Below are positions 9,070 through 17,938 of a stretch of 64,000 nucleotides of DNA, one piece after another (the stretch's first letter is position 1; each line of letters begins with the position of its first letter). The notes beneath the pieces are model-generated. The model did no database searches, was not told the DNA's origin, and saw only the letters and a list, made by a program, of their open reading frames with translations. Location: contig CANKXO010000001.1 in the NCBI GenBank assembly GCA_947487765.1, positions 372,001 to 436,000 on the forward strand, given 5' to 3'. This stretch comes from an uncultured Pseudomonadales bacterium (GTDB taxonomy: Bacteria > Pseudomonadota > Gammaproteobacteria > Pseudomonadales > Cellvibrionaceae). The translations under genes and the position numbers were made by a program.

Positions 9070-9196
9070 ACCTATTGTGTTGATTTTATTAGAAATTCTT
9101 AATTATTTTGTAGTTTTTTTGTAGTTTTGTTAAGCAAGCCTTAAGTGAGGGTTTAATTTTTTTGCCTGTCCTTCCAACGGTGTCTGTAATAAAGTT

Positions 9197-9219
9197 CTGA
9201 AAATACAATAATTATTCAG
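9197..9219. promoter_or_regulatory. Possible LysR operator upstream of comD
   Basis: The arms CTGAA and TTCAG are 13 bp apart in an A/T-rich context, 33 bp before comD. The outer eight bases match at six positions. This fits the loose T-N11-A style of LTTR sites next to a LysR gene, but the match is modest. Confidence 0.35.
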
Positions 9220-9251
9220 CACAGCCATCAAACCAAAGGAAGTAAATCAGC

Positions 9252-9776
9252 ATGTCGATCAATGACAAAATTGTCTCTGACTTTGAGCAAAATAATGTCG
9301 AGTTTATTACTACTGTTCCTTGCAAACAGTTAGCCGGTGTTATCGATAAAATTGATAAAAGCGAACGCATTTTTCATATTCCCTCTAATAAAGAAGATGA
9401 AGGTATGGGGCTATGCGCTGGTGCTTATATGGGCGGCAAGCGTTCAGCTATCATCATGCAAAATACTGCGATTGGTGTCACGATCAATACTTTAGCGACA
9501 TTGATTCAGTATTATCATTTTCCATTGCCTATGTTGATTAGTTATCGAGGTGAGTTGGGTGAGCCTGTTGCCTGCCAAGTTGAAATGGCAATACATACAA
9601 AAGCGTTATTGGCACAAATGAATATTCCCACTTATCACTTTCATGAAGCTGATGATGTCAAAGAGTTTGATGCAATTCTTAAACACACATTTATGTGTAA
9701 TAAGCCAACAGCCATATTAACTGATGCCAGTTTTTGGTCTGGGGTCAGCGCTACCTCAGAAGGAGTAGTTAAATGA
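9252..9776 (+). CDS. comD: Sulfopyruvate decarboxylase-type alpha subunit (ComD-like)
   Basis: A 174-residue protein matching the N-terminal (PYR) domain of thiamine-diphosphate decarboxylases, made as a separate subunit. NKEDEGMGLCAGAYMGG carries the conserved glutamate and glycine region, and a hydrophobic substrate-channel segment follows. Split alpha/beta decarboxylases of this size are ComD/ComE, which convert sulfopyruvate to sulfoacetaldehyde. Phosphonopyruvate decarboxylases are relatives, but no phosphonate genes (PepM) are nearby. Its stop overlaps the comE start (ATGA), so the two are translationally coupled. Class is firm, substrate probable. Confidence 0.78.
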   Translation: MSINDKIVSDFEQNNVEFITTVPCKQLAGVIDKIDKSERIFHIPSNKEDEGMGLCAGAYMGGKRSAIIMQNTAIGVTINTLATLIQYYHFPLPMLISYRGELGEPVACQVEMAIHTKALLAQMNIPTYHFHEADDVKEFDAILKHTFMCNKPTAILTDASFWSGVSATSEGVVK

Positions 9777-10333
9777 TTCGTAGTGAAGTATTAAAAATTT
9801 TGATTCCTGTCATTTCAGATAAGTTAGTGGTTTGTAATATTGGTTTGCCTTCACAAGAGCTCCATATGCTGGATGATCAGCCGAGCAATTTTTATATGTT
9901 AGGTACGATGGGATTGTCATCCTCGATTGGCCTTGGTTTGGCTTTGGCCCAAAAAGAGAAAGTGATTGCAATTGATGGCGATGGATCGGTGCTCACAAAT
10001 TTTGGCACCTTGCCGACCATTGCGAATAATGTTGCCGATAATTTTATTTTATTAATTATCGATAATGGTAGCTATGGTTCAACCGGGGATCAGCCAACTT
10101 ATGCGGGTAAAAGAACGTCATTAACAAAGGTGGCTGAAGCGTGTGGTTGTGAAAATGTTGTCGAGTGTCAGGCTGAGGAAGCCGTCGAAGTTATGCAAGC
10201 TGCATTAGACTCTAATCAAATGACAATCATTGTGTGTAAGTGTGAGTCAGGCAATATACCGGTATCTGTGATTAAAATGGATCCTGTAGTGATCGCTGAT
10301 CGATTTATGACGGAGGTTCAAAAAAGAAATTAA
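9773..10333 (+). CDS. comE: Sulfopyruvate decarboxylase-type beta subunit (ComE-like)
   Basis: A 186-residue partner carrying the thiamine-diphosphate/Mg site: GDGS in AIDGDGSVLTNFG, and about 25 residues later LIIDNGSYGSTG, the classic GDG-N motif. LGTMGLSSSIGLGLALA is typical of the PP domain. It starts inside the comD stop codon. Together the two subunits should decarboxylate a 3-sulfonated (or similar) 2-oxo acid. The product sulfoacetaldehyde would need Xsc or a reductase, and no Xsc is encoded in this window. Confidence 0.78.
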   Translation: MIRSEVLKILIPVISDKLVVCNIGLPSQELHMLDDQPSNFYMLGTMGLSSSIGLGLALAQKEKVIAIDGDGSVLTNFGTLPTIANNVADNFILLIIDNGSYGSTGDQPTYAGKRTSLTKVAEACGCENVVECQAEEAVEVMQAALDSNQMTIIVCKCESGNIPVSVIKMDPVVIADRFMTEVQKRN

Positions 10334-10413
10334 CATGTTAAGAAGTATGTTTATATGAAATAGAAGTCACTAAGTATCATCAACGAAATAACAATAATTT
10401 ATCGGAGAATGCT

Positions 10414-11403
10414 ATGTTTACAAAAACATTTAAGAGTCACTTTAAAAAAATAAACTATCGATCGTTTTTTTCCATTTCACTGACTACCTTGGCTGCATTC
10501 ACTTTTGCAGTAACTGCACAGGCACAAGTGAATGGCCCTGTTAATTATGTCATTCCATTTGGGCCGGGGGGAGAGTCAGATATTTCAGCTCGACTTCAAC
10601 AGCCGTTTTTTAAAGAAAAATTTGGTCAAGATCTCGTTATCTCATATAAGCCGGGTGGCGGTGGTGCCGTTGGCTGGGCATCACTGAATAACTTGAAGGG
10701 GGACGGCCAAACCATTATGGGTGTTAACCTACCTCATATTATTATTAAACCAGCACAGAAAGATGTTGGTTTTACCACAGATAATATTACCTCATTCTAT
10801 ATGTTTCACTTCACGCCTGATGCGTTAGTGGTTACCGCAGATAGCCCTTATAAATCATTGCAGGACTTGATCGATGCAGCGAAGAAAAAGCCTGGTGCTG
10901 TGACACTATCAGGTTCTGGTAAAGCCAGTGCGAATCATTTAGCTCAAATTAAATTCGATAAAATGGCAGGTATTAAAACCACTTATGTCCCTTTTAAAGG
11001 AACCGGTGCTGCAGTAACGGCTCTTTTAGGTAAGCAAGTGAAAGCCGAATGGGGTTATACAACCGTTGGTGCAAAACAAGGTAAGGCGGTGAGGTTACTT
11101 GCTGTAGCAATGGAAGAGCGTCACCCTTTATTTCCAAATGTACCAACATTTAAAGAGTTAGGTTATGACATGGTGGGTGGTGCTTACCGTGGTATGGCGT
11201 TACCTAGCAGTGCCAGTGAGAGTACACGCAAAGCGTGGTCGAAAATGGTAGGCGAAATAAATAATGATCCAGCTTTTCAAAAGAAAATGCTTGATGGTGG
11301 ATTTGCCATGTTGGATATTGATTATGGCAACATGGATGCTTTCATGAAAGAACGTGTTAAAGAATATATCAGTGATGCTCGTGCAGCAGGTTTGATTAAA
11401 TAA
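10414..11403 (+). CDS. Tripartite tricarboxylate transporter binding protein (TctC/Bug family)
   Basis: A 329-residue periplasmic solute-binding protein with a Sec signal (hydrophobic stretch ending TAQAQVNGP). Bug-family signatures include NYVIPFGPGGESDISAR near the mature N-terminus, YKPGGGGAVGW, and PFKGTGAAVTALLGKQVKA. GGAGAA precedes the ATG. It is followed by the large and small membrane subunits, so the transporter is complete. Bug proteins bind carboxylates, and sulfolactate clusters in other bacteria use TTT transporters (SlcHFG), which fits the proposed pathway. Confidence 0.88.
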   Translation: MFTKTFKSHFKKINYRSFFSISLTTLAAFTFAVTAQAQVNGPVNYVIPFGPGGESDISARLQQPFFKEKFGQDLVISYKPGGGGAVGWASLNNLKGDGQTIMGVNLPHIIIKPAQKDVGFTTDNITSFYMFHFTPDALVVTADSPYKSLQDLIDAAKKKPGAVTLSGSGKASANHLAQIKFDKMAGIKTTYVPFKGTGAAVTALLGKQVKAEWGYTTVGAKQGKAVRLLAVAMEERHPLFPNVPTFKELGYDMVGGAYRGMALPSSASESTRKAWSKMVGEINNDPAFQKKMLDGGFAMLDIDYGNMDAFMKERVKEYISDARAAGLIK

Positions 11404-11431
11404 GATAGTTCTTTAATACAAGGTAGACATT

Positions 11432-12946
11432 ATGGACGCCAGTAATTTTTTGAATGCACTGACACCATTTAATATGATGTTGGCATTGTTTGGTGTAGTG
11501 GCAGGAACAGTTATTGGGTCTATTCCTGGCTTAACGGCCACGATGGCTGTTGCTGTTCTTGTTCCTATTACTTTCAGTATGGAGCCAGCATCTGCATTGA
11601 TTTTACTCGGCGCGATTTATACTGGTGCCATATATGGTGGGGCTTATGCCGCTATCCTTCTCAATACGCCAGGAACACCATCCGCCATTGCAACAACATT
11701 TGATGGTTATCCTATGGCTAAAAGAGGGGATGGCGATCTGGCCGTTGCTATTGCCTGTTTTGCCTCTGTTGCTGGTGGTTTAGTGGGGGCTTTGGGGCTG
11801 TTGTTCTTGGCCCCTCCTTTATCCAAAGTCGCTTTAGCCTTTGGCCCTGTTGAATACTTTTGGCTATCTATTTTTGGTTTATCCCTAATCGCTTCATTAT
11901 CGCAGGGCAACTTATTAAAAGGTCTTGTTGGTGGTGCTTTTGGGTTGATTCTATCGACAGTGGGTATCGCAGAAATTTCAGCTGATGTGCGATTAACCTT
12001 TGGTAGTCAGACAATGATTGCCGGTTTTGAGGTTGTGGGTGCTTTAATCGGACTTTATTGTATTCCTGTTTTGATTAATCTTGCTGCTGTGCCTGATCGT
12101 CATTTAAAAGTTGAGAGTGAAGTGGGTTCTTTACGTATTTTGGAAGCCGCTAAAGTAACATTAAAATCCAAATTTAATTTAATCCGCTCATCAGTCATTG
12201 GGACTGTTGTTGGAATATTACCTGGCGCTGGTGGCTCAGTTGCTGGGTTGGTCGCCTATTCAGAAGCTAAGCGTACGGCACGTCCTGAACAACGTTTTGG
12301 TGAAGGTGAACCCGATGGAATAATTGCAACAGAAGCATCGAATAACGCAACTGTTGGTGGTGGTTTTATACCAACATTGGTGCTGGGTATTCCCGGTACT
12401 CCCCCTGATGCGGTAATTTTAGGTGCACTGTTAATACAAGGTGTTCGTACTGGCCCAACCCTATTCGAAGGTGGTGGTTCCATTGTATATACTTTTATCT
12501 ATGGGTTAATTATTGCCACTGTGTTGATGTTGCCAACAGGCTTATTAATTGGTCGCTATGCTTATAAAACTATTATTACTATCCCTAAAGCAGTTTTAGT
12601 ACCAACGGTTGGCTTTATGACAATTATTGGGACTTTCGCGATCCGCAATAGTATTTCTGATGTCATCATTATGATTTGCTTGGGTGTGTTTGGTTGGTTG
12701 ATTAGTCGTTTTGGTTTTGCCGCTTCACCGATAGTCTTGGGTTTGATTTTAGGTCCTATCGCAGAGCAAGGGTTCGTACAAAGCTGGATTATAGGTTCGG
12801 CAACAGATAATTTATGGGGCATGTTTTTTGGTCGTCCAATTTCTCTCGTCATTGTTGCATTTACGATTTTGTCCTTAACGTATCCTTTGATAGTAAAACG
12901 CCGTATGCAAAATAAGAAATCGCCAACAGATTTAAAGGCTGAATAA
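11432..12946 (+). CDS. Tripartite tricarboxylate transporter large permease (TctA family)
   Basis: A 504-residue, roughly 11 to 12 TM protein. TctA signatures are clear: GTVIGSIPGLTATMAVAVLVP near the N-terminus, GGAYAAILLNTPGTPSA, and in the second half GILPGAGGSVA and LVLGIPGTPPDAVILGALL. These paired GxxPG-type repeats form the substrate path. AAGGTAG precedes the ATG. It sits between the binding protein and the small subunit in one operon. Confidence 0.9.
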   Translation: MDASNFLNALTPFNMMLALFGVVAGTVIGSIPGLTATMAVAVLVPITFSMEPASALILLGAIYTGAIYGGAYAAILLNTPGTPSAIATTFDGYPMAKRGDGDLAVAIACFASVAGGLVGALGLLFLAPPLSKVALAFGPVEYFWLSIFGLSLIASLSQGNLLKGLVGGAFGLILSTVGIAEISADVRLTFGSQTMIAGFEVVGALIGLYCIPVLINLAAVPDRHLKVESEVGSLRILEAAKVTLKSKFNLIRSSVIGTVVGILPGAGGSVAGLVAYSEAKRTARPEQRFGEGEPDGIIATEASNNATVGGGFIPTLVLGIPGTPPDAVILGALLIQGVRTGPTLFEGGGSIVYTFIYGLIIATVLMLPTGLLIGRYAYKTIITIPKAVLVPTVGFMTIIGTFAIRNSISDVIIMICLGVFGWLISRFGFAASPIVLGLILGPIAEQGFVQSWIIGSATDNLWGMFFGRPISLVIVAFTILSLTYPLIVKRRMQNKKSPTDLKAE

Positions 12947-12948
12947 AG

Positions 12949-13407
12949 ATGAATGAACAGCTACACACTAAAAATAAAAAAGATATAGGTTCATTGATTG
13001 TTGCGTCATTTTTTATTTTTGTAGCAGTAATGACATTTTACGATACGACACAATATTCTGACCTTGACTCTAAGGTATTTCCTCGTGCTTGTGCAATCGT
13101 GTTACTTATTTTTTCTGTGCTCACTATCGTATGGGAATTTACAAAACCTTCAAGCTCAGAAGGTTTTGGTAACGGTTATTGGTGGCGCCGAATAGTTTTA
13201 GTGGTAACGATGTTAATAGCTTGTGTGGCTATGCCGTATATTACTTTTTTACCTGCGGGCATGATTGCATTTGCCGGCGGTTTAATTGCCGCTATGCATG
13301 ATCGCTGGTCGCGCCGAACACTATTGCTATATTGGGGATCTGGACTCGTTATTATTATTGCCTTTTATGCAATCTTTCACTATGTTTTACATGTTCCTTT
13401 GCCTTAA
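12949..13407 (+). CDS. Tripartite tricarboxylate transporter small permease (TctB family)
   Basis: A 152-residue protein with four predicted membrane helices (LIVASFFIFVAVMTFY; RACAIVLLIFSVLTIVW; VLVVTMLIACVAMPYI; LVIIIAFYAIFHYVL) and the TctB-like SKVFPRAC loop. It starts 2 bp after the tctA stop, so it is coupled to it. Its size and order (C-A-B) complete the transporter. Confidence 0.82.
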   Translation: MNEQLHTKNKKDIGSLIVASFFIFVAVMTFYDTTQYSDLDSKVFPRACAIVLLIFSVLTIVWEFTKPSSSEGFGNGYWWRRIVLVVTMLIACVAMPYITFLPAGMIAFAGGLIAAMHDRWSRRTLLLYWGSGLVIIIAFYAIFHYVLHVPLP

Positions 13408-13422
13408 ATATCTTAATTTTAG

Positions 13423-13439
13423 TGCAATGTATCATTGCA
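13423..13439. other. Hairpin between tctB and the FMN dehydrogenase
   Basis: TGCAATG-TAT-CATTGCA forms a perfect 7-bp stem in the 63-bp gap. There is no T run, so it is more likely an mRNA processing or stability element than a terminator. Confidence 0.4.
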
Positions 13440-13470
13440 TTAAATAAATTAAACCAAAAAAGAAATTACT

Positions 13471-14586
13471 ATGTTGTCGTTCACATCTCTACATACGACC
13501 GCTGATGCGCGTAGATTAGCAAAAAAGAAATTACCCTGGATGGTTTTCGATTACTTCGATGGCTCAGCTGGTGAGGGAGCAGGTGAACAATTAAATCGCC
13601 AAGTTATTAACGAATTGCGATTGCAGCCGCGTGTATTAAAAAATGTTGAACACCGCAGTGTTAAAGGAGCAGTATTTGGCAAAGAAACCTTGCTGCCATT
13701 TGGTATTGCTCCCATGGGCATGTGTAATCTTTCAGCTCCAGGTGCGGATTTAATGCTGGCACGATTAGCCGCAACGCATAAAATTCCTGTCGGTGTTTCT
13801 ACCGCAGCATCGACGCCATTGGAAAAAATGATCGAAACAGCAGAAGGTAATGCATGGTTTCAATTATATTTTGGAGGTGATGAATCAGTCAGTAATTCAT
13901 TACTGGATCGAGCAGAAGCAAGTGGCTACGAAGTGCTAACACTAACAGTCGATGTTGCAGAAGTAGGGCGTAGACCTCGCGAATTGCGTCGCGGTTTTAA
14001 AATGCCATTTCGTATAGGGCCTAGCCAGTTTATCGATTTCGCTTTACATCCTTGTTGGTCAATCAATACCTTACTGAAAGGGCCTCCAACATTAGCTAAC
14101 TTTGGTGGCAAGACAGGTCATTTTGATAGAACAAAAAGCCGAGCTGGCGCTGATTGGGATTTTCTCGCACGAGTGCGTGAACGCTGGCAAGGTAAGCTGG
14201 TAATCAAAGGTGTTCTTTCAGCCGAAGATTCTATTCAGCTTAAAGAGATGGGTGTTGATGCTATTCAGGTGTCTAGTCATGGTGGTCGACAATTAGAAAG
14301 TGTACCACCTGCCATTGATGCTTTAAGTCATATTCGAAGTGCCTTAGGAAATGAATTTCCTCTCTTTTACGATTCTGGTATACGCAATGGTGAAGATATA
14401 ATAAAAGCCTATGCAAAAGGCGCTGATTTTGTCATGTTAGGTCGACCATTACTATTTGCAATTGCCGCTAGAGGCGAACAAGGGTTAGGAGAGCTCGCTG
14501 ATGTTTTTAGGGAAGAAATTTCTATCGCTTTAGCATTATTAGGCTTGTGTTCAATGAGCGAAATTAGTTCGGATACGATAGTGTAA
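13471..14586 (+). CDS. FMN-dependent L-2-hydroxyacid dehydrogenase/oxidase (LldD family)
   Basis: A 371-residue TIM-barrel flavoenzyme. Active-site residues of the lactate/mandelate family are present: Y28 in FDYFDG, K246 in VIKGVLS, and H270/R273 in SSHGGRQLE. Relatives oxidise L-2-hydroxy acids with FMN and pass electrons to oxygen or quinone. It follows the transporter in the same direction. With the GlcD-type enzyme at 6639 it gives the cluster both common classes of 2-hydroxyacid dehydrogenase, which would fit complete oxidation of racemic sulfolactate to sulfopyruvate. The substrate is an inference. Confidence 0.85.
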   Translation: MLSFTSLHTTADARRLAKKKLPWMVFDYFDGSAGEGAGEQLNRQVINELRLQPRVLKNVEHRSVKGAVFGKETLLPFGIAPMGMCNLSAPGADLMLARLAATHKIPVGVSTAASTPLEKMIETAEGNAWFQLYFGGDESVSNSLLDRAEASGYEVLTLTVDVAEVGRRPRELRRGFKMPFRIGPSQFIDFALHPCWSINTLLKGPPTLANFGGKTGHFDRTKSRAGADWDFLARVRERWQGKLVIKGVLSAEDSIQLKEMGVDAIQVSSHGGRQLESVPPAIDALSHIRSALGNEFPLFYDSGIRNGEDIIKAYAKGADFVMLGRPLLFAIAARGEQGLGELADVFREEISIALALLGLCSMSEISSDTIV

Positions 14587-14907
14587 AAGTAATAAGTTCG
14601 ATACTTTTTAAGCCTTCTAATTTTTTCTTTCCATTATTCATTACCTTGCTATTGATGCATCGGATAACACGATTCGGTGACATGTTTCCCACATTTTTTC
14701 AGCTTCACGTTTACCAATCAGTTTATTTTATTAGGTTATAAATAAAACTTATCATTATGAAAAAATATTCATAACAAGTCTCATTTTCAAGGGTAGTATT
14801 CATCTGGACCCATAAAGTTTTGTTGATTTGTGCCAATCTTAGGAGTAATTTGTTGCCGGATAACAATAAATAAGCATTTTAATACATAACTTACTGGAAG
14901 AATGATA
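14587..14907. other. 321-bp intergenic region, nothing recognised
   Basis: This is an AT-rich spacer between the FMN dehydrogenase and the Usp gene. No gene, strong hairpin or operator was recognised. The Usp promoter presumably lies in its right part. Confidence 0.5.
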
Positions 14908-15342
14908 ATGTCTAATAAAATTCTAGTGGCTATAGACGGAAGTGAAGGCGGAAAAAGAGCGCTAACTGCTGCCGTTGAACATGCCAAATTAACTCATTCA
15001 GATCTTATTCTGTCTTATATCATCGATTGGTCACCTTATAGTTTTCACACGCCAGAAGAGTTGGAGGAAAGGCAAAAACGCCGAGACTCAGAAATTCAGC
15101 GTGCTCATGATTCGATTCTTAACCCTGAAGTTGCCAGTCTTGAGGCGCAAGGATTAACGGTCGAAACCGTTGTGCGTCATGGCAAAATTGCTGAGGCCCT
15201 TAAAGAAATCGCAGACCAATACAAGGCCACACAGATTTATATCGGTAAGCTAGGTGAATCTCGAATGCGCTCCATGATTTTTGGCAGCGTAACAGCGGCT
15301 TTAATACAAACATCGTTATTACCTGTAACTGTTGTTCCATAA
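14908..15342 (+). CDS. Universal stress protein, UspA family
   Basis: A 144-residue single Usp domain: ILVAIDGSEGGKRAL at the start and, near the end, the ATP-binding pattern G-x2-G-x9-G-S (GKLGESRMRSMIFGS) followed by LLPVTVVP. This places it with the ATP-binding Usp proteins. ATG 14908 is preferred over 14902 because GGAAG is seven bases upstream. It sits between the hydroxyacid dehydrogenase and an AGCS symporter. Usp genes often accompany transporters of marine catabolic clusters. Its role here is unknown. Confidence 0.85.
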   Translation: MSNKILVAIDGSEGGKRALTAAVEHAKLTHSDLILSYIIDWSPYSFHTPEELEERQKRRDSEIQRAHDSILNPEVASLEAQGLTVETVVRHGKIAEALKEIADQYKATQIYIGKLGESRMRSMIFGSVTAALIQTSLLPVTVVP

Positions 15343-15436
15343 TAGTTCGATAAATCACTCCATAAGTGGATCCTTATTCATTGGATTATCGACAATTTTT
15401 CATAAATAAAACTAACTAATAAAAATGAGGGACAGC

Positions 15437-16936
15437 ATGAAAAAGTTACTCTTAGTTTTCAGCTTAATATTTATTCCGTTTACCCATGTCTACGCCGGCA
15501 TTGATGAGTCTATTAATAATGCCACGGCTCCTATTGCTGAATTTATTGGGAAGGTCGTCTTCTTTAAAATTCCTGTGTTTGGCGCTCAGTTACCACTGGT
15601 TGTATTGTGGTTAGTTGTTGGTGCTGTGTTTTTTACATTTTATATGCGCTTTATCAACATCAGAGGTTTCAAGCATGCTATTCAGCTGGTGAGAGGTGAT
15701 TATTCAGACCCGAAAAGTCATGGTGAGGTTTCCCACTTTCAGGCACTAGCAACAGCTGTTTCAGGTACGGTTGGTATCGGTAATATTGGTGGTGTTGCTG
15801 TTGCAGTTACCGTGGGTGGTGCAGGTGCAACTTTTTGGCTAATTGTTGCCGGTATTCTGGGTATGTCGACAAAATTTGTTGAATGTACTTTAGGTGTTAA
15901 GTATCGACAAGAATTTGAAGATGGTCATGTGTCTGGTGGTCCTATGTATTACCTCAGGCAGGGTTTCTCAGAAAGAGGAATGGAAGGCTTTGGTAAATTT
16001 ATTGGTACTTTTTATGCGGTTGGTATTTTTATCGGAGCCTTAGGCATCGGTAATATGTTCCAATCTAATCAGGCTTATGTGCAATTAAATACAGTGGCAG
16101 GCGGAGCACTGGATGGCTTTGGTTGGTTAATTGGATTAATACTGGCTGCGGTTGTTTTTTCAGTGATCATTGGTGGTATTAAATCTATTGCCAGAGTCAC
16201 AGAAAAGATCGTACCTTTTATGGCAATCTTTTATTGCATCTTCGCTATCATTGTTATTTTGATGAATATTGATTCATTGCCGCAAGCTATCTCTAATATA
16301 TTTACAGGGGCTTTTACGGGTGAAGGTGTTGCAGGTGGTGCATTAGGTGCAATGATTATTGGTTTCCAACGTGCGGTCTTCTCCAATGAAGCAGGTATCG
16401 GTTCAGCATCAATTGCTCACTCTGCAGTTAAAACGAATGAGCCTGTTACCGAAGGTGTTGTTTCATTGCTCGAACCATTTATCGATACGATTGTGATTTG
16501 TACAATTACAGCATTAGTGATTGGTACGGCACAAGTTGCTGACCCTAATTTTGCCAATGGCGCTAAAGGTGTTGCAATGACATCTGCAGCTTTTCAGCGT
16601 GAATTTAGCTGGTTTCCATTACCACTGGCATTTGCTGCCTTATTGTTTGCCTTTTCGACGATGATTTCATGGTCTTATTACGGGTTAAAAGGTTGGACAT
16701 ATTTATTTGGTGAAAGTAATAGCGGGCAAACAGTGTATAAATTAATTTTCTGTGCGTTTGTTGCTTTAGGGTGCATTGTAGAACTAGGGCCAATACTCGA
16801 TATTTCTGACGCTTTAGTTTTCTTAATTTGTGTGCCTAATATATTGGGTTTATATTTCCTTGCACCTATCGTGAAGCGAGAGATGGAGTCTTACTTTGCA
16901 AGAATAGATAGTGGAGAAATTAAGAAATTCAAATAA
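15437..16936 (+). CDS. Sodium:alanine symporter family (AGCS) transporter
   Basis: A 499-residue membrane protein with an N-terminal signal-like segment and about 10 helices. The AGCS signature GTVGIGNIGGVAVAVTVGGAGATFW is split across residues 115 to 140, and NEAGIGSASIAHSAV lies in the second half. ATG 15437 is chosen over 15425 because GAGGGA lies just ahead of it. The family moves alanine or glycine with Na+. In a sulfonate cluster an amino-sulfonate such as cysteate is a possible cargo, but nothing in the sequence decides this. Confidence 0.9.
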   Translation: MKKLLLVFSLIFIPFTHVYAGIDESINNATAPIAEFIGKVVFFKIPVFGAQLPLVVLWLVVGAVFFTFYMRFINIRGFKHAIQLVRGDYSDPKSHGEVSHFQALATAVSGTVGIGNIGGVAVAVTVGGAGATFWLIVAGILGMSTKFVECTLGVKYRQEFEDGHVSGGPMYYLRQGFSERGMEGFGKFIGTFYAVGIFIGALGIGNMFQSNQAYVQLNTVAGGALDGFGWLIGLILAAVVFSVIIGGIKSIARVTEKIVPFMAIFYCIFAIIVILMNIDSLPQAISNIFTGAFTGEGVAGGALGAMIIGFQRAVFSNEAGIGSASIAHSAVKTNEPVTEGVVSLLEPFIDTIVICTITALVIGTAQVADPNFANGAKGVAMTSAAFQREFSWFPLPLAFAALLFAFSTMISWSYYGLKGWTYLFGESNSGQTVYKLIFCAFVALGCIVELGPILDISDALVFLICVPNILGLYFLAPIVKREMESYFARIDSGEIKKFK

Positions 16937-16947
16937 GGTATTTTGCG

Positions 16948-17016
16948 ATCGATACTTTGTATTACAGGAAATGTATTACAGAAAAAAATACATTCCCTTA
17001 AATATAAAGTATCGAT
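16948..17016. terminator. Long imperfect hairpin between convergent genes
   Basis: ATCGATACTTT at 16948 pairs perfectly with AAAGTATCGAT at 17006. The arms continue inward with a few mismatches to a small A-rich loop, giving a stem of about 30 bp. It fills the gap between the symporter and the SDR gene and probably terminates both transcripts. It is much longer than ordinary terminators. Confidence 0.6.
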
Positions 17017-17021
17017 ATTAA

Positions 17022-17816
17022 TTATTTTGCCGTGAATCCCCCGTCCACAGAAATAATTTGGCCTGTAATATAATTGGCAGCTGCTGATGCCAGAAAAACA
17101 GTAATGCCATCTAAATCTGCCAGCTCACCATTTCTGCCAATTGCTGTCATTTGCGCATTATGTGCCAGCATTTCAGGGTTTTTATAAACAGCTTTAGTTA
17201 GTTCAGTAGGAAAGAACCCAGGGGCAATAGCATTCACCATAATTCCGTCAGAAGACCAGCTCTCTGCCATTGCTCGGGTTAGTTGAGCAATGCCGCCTTT
17301 GGATGCTCCGTAAGCAATGCTATTGGGAAATGCACGGTAGGACTGCAGTGAGGCAACATTAATAATATGACCACCGCCTTTTTCTTTCATTCCAGGTATG
17401 CAATGCCGAGCGAGAAAGAAGGGCGTTGATAAGTTAATATCGAGTGTCTGATTCCAAGTGTCATCCGTGATTTCATCGTAAGGCTCGCGTAAGTTAATGC
17501 CAGCGGCATTGACAAGTATATCGGGTGCGCCGAAAAAACCAGTAGAGTCTTTGGCAATCTTCTCTAAGGTAGATCGATTAAGTAAATCAGCCGCGAGTAT
17601 GGCCACTCGGCCACTTTTATTGCTATTGGAGTCATTGCCTGCTTCCAGCTCTTTGGCTGTGTCAGCTAGTGCGGCATTGTTGCGGCCGACTAAAATAACA
17701 TCGGCACCAGCTTGTGATAAAGCCCACGCCATGCGCTGCCCAATACCGGAAGAGGCGCCAGTGCAAAGTGCTATACGGCCAGTTAGGTCAAATAATTGTT
17801 GTATTGTATTTTTCAT
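17022..17816 (-). CDS. Short-chain dehydrogenase/reductase (SDR)
   Basis: A 264-residue classical SDR: cofactor motif TGASSGIG at 19 to 26, NAAG at 103 to 106, catalytic S156, Y169 and K173 (YGASK), and the C-terminal YITGQIISVDGG. It resembles gluconate 5-dehydrogenase-like SDRs. In C3-sulfonate pathways, SDRs serve as DHPS 2-dehydrogenase (HpsO) or sulfoacetaldehyde reductase (IsfD). Either would suit the cluster, since sulfoacetaldehyde has no visible Xsc. These are inferences from context only. It is convergent with the AGCS gene. Confidence 0.85.
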   Translation of the reverse strand: MKNTIQQLFDLTGRIALCTGASSGIGQRMAWALSQAGADVILVGRNNAALADTAKELEAGNDSNSNKSGRVAILAADLLNRSTLEKIAKDSTGFFGAPDILVNAAGINLREPYDEITDDTWNQTLDINLSTPFFLARHCIPGMKEKGGGHIINVASLQSYRAFPNSIAYGASKGGIAQLTRAMAESWSSDGIMVNAIAPGFFPTELTKAVYKNPEMLAHNAQMTAIGRNGELADLDGITVFLASAAANYITGQIISVDGGFTAK

Positions 17817-17866
17817 TATTTATTATGATTGTTAGTTAATATCTAAAATTAGTGTTTTTTAAAAAT

Positions 17867-17884
17867 GCCTCATTAGAATGAGGC
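17867..17884 (-). terminator. Terminator after the VOC/DUF3830 gene pair
   Basis: GCCTCAT-TAGA-ATGAGGC is a perfect 7-bp stem flanked by an A run on one side and a T run on the other. On the minus strand it follows the VOC gene by about 55 bp and ends ATTTTT, so it can terminate that transcript. Confidence 0.75.
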
Positions 17885-17938
17885 TTTTTCTGAGTTATTC
17901 TCTTATTACCTGTCTTCTTTGTTTTCCGCTTTTTATTG

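Noticed and set aside
9252-10333. Phosphonopyruvate decarboxylase
   Set aside because: Related enzyme, but no PEP mutase or other phosphonate genes are present, and the split two-subunit form with hydroxyacid dehydrogenases fits sulfopyruvate better. Not fully excluded.
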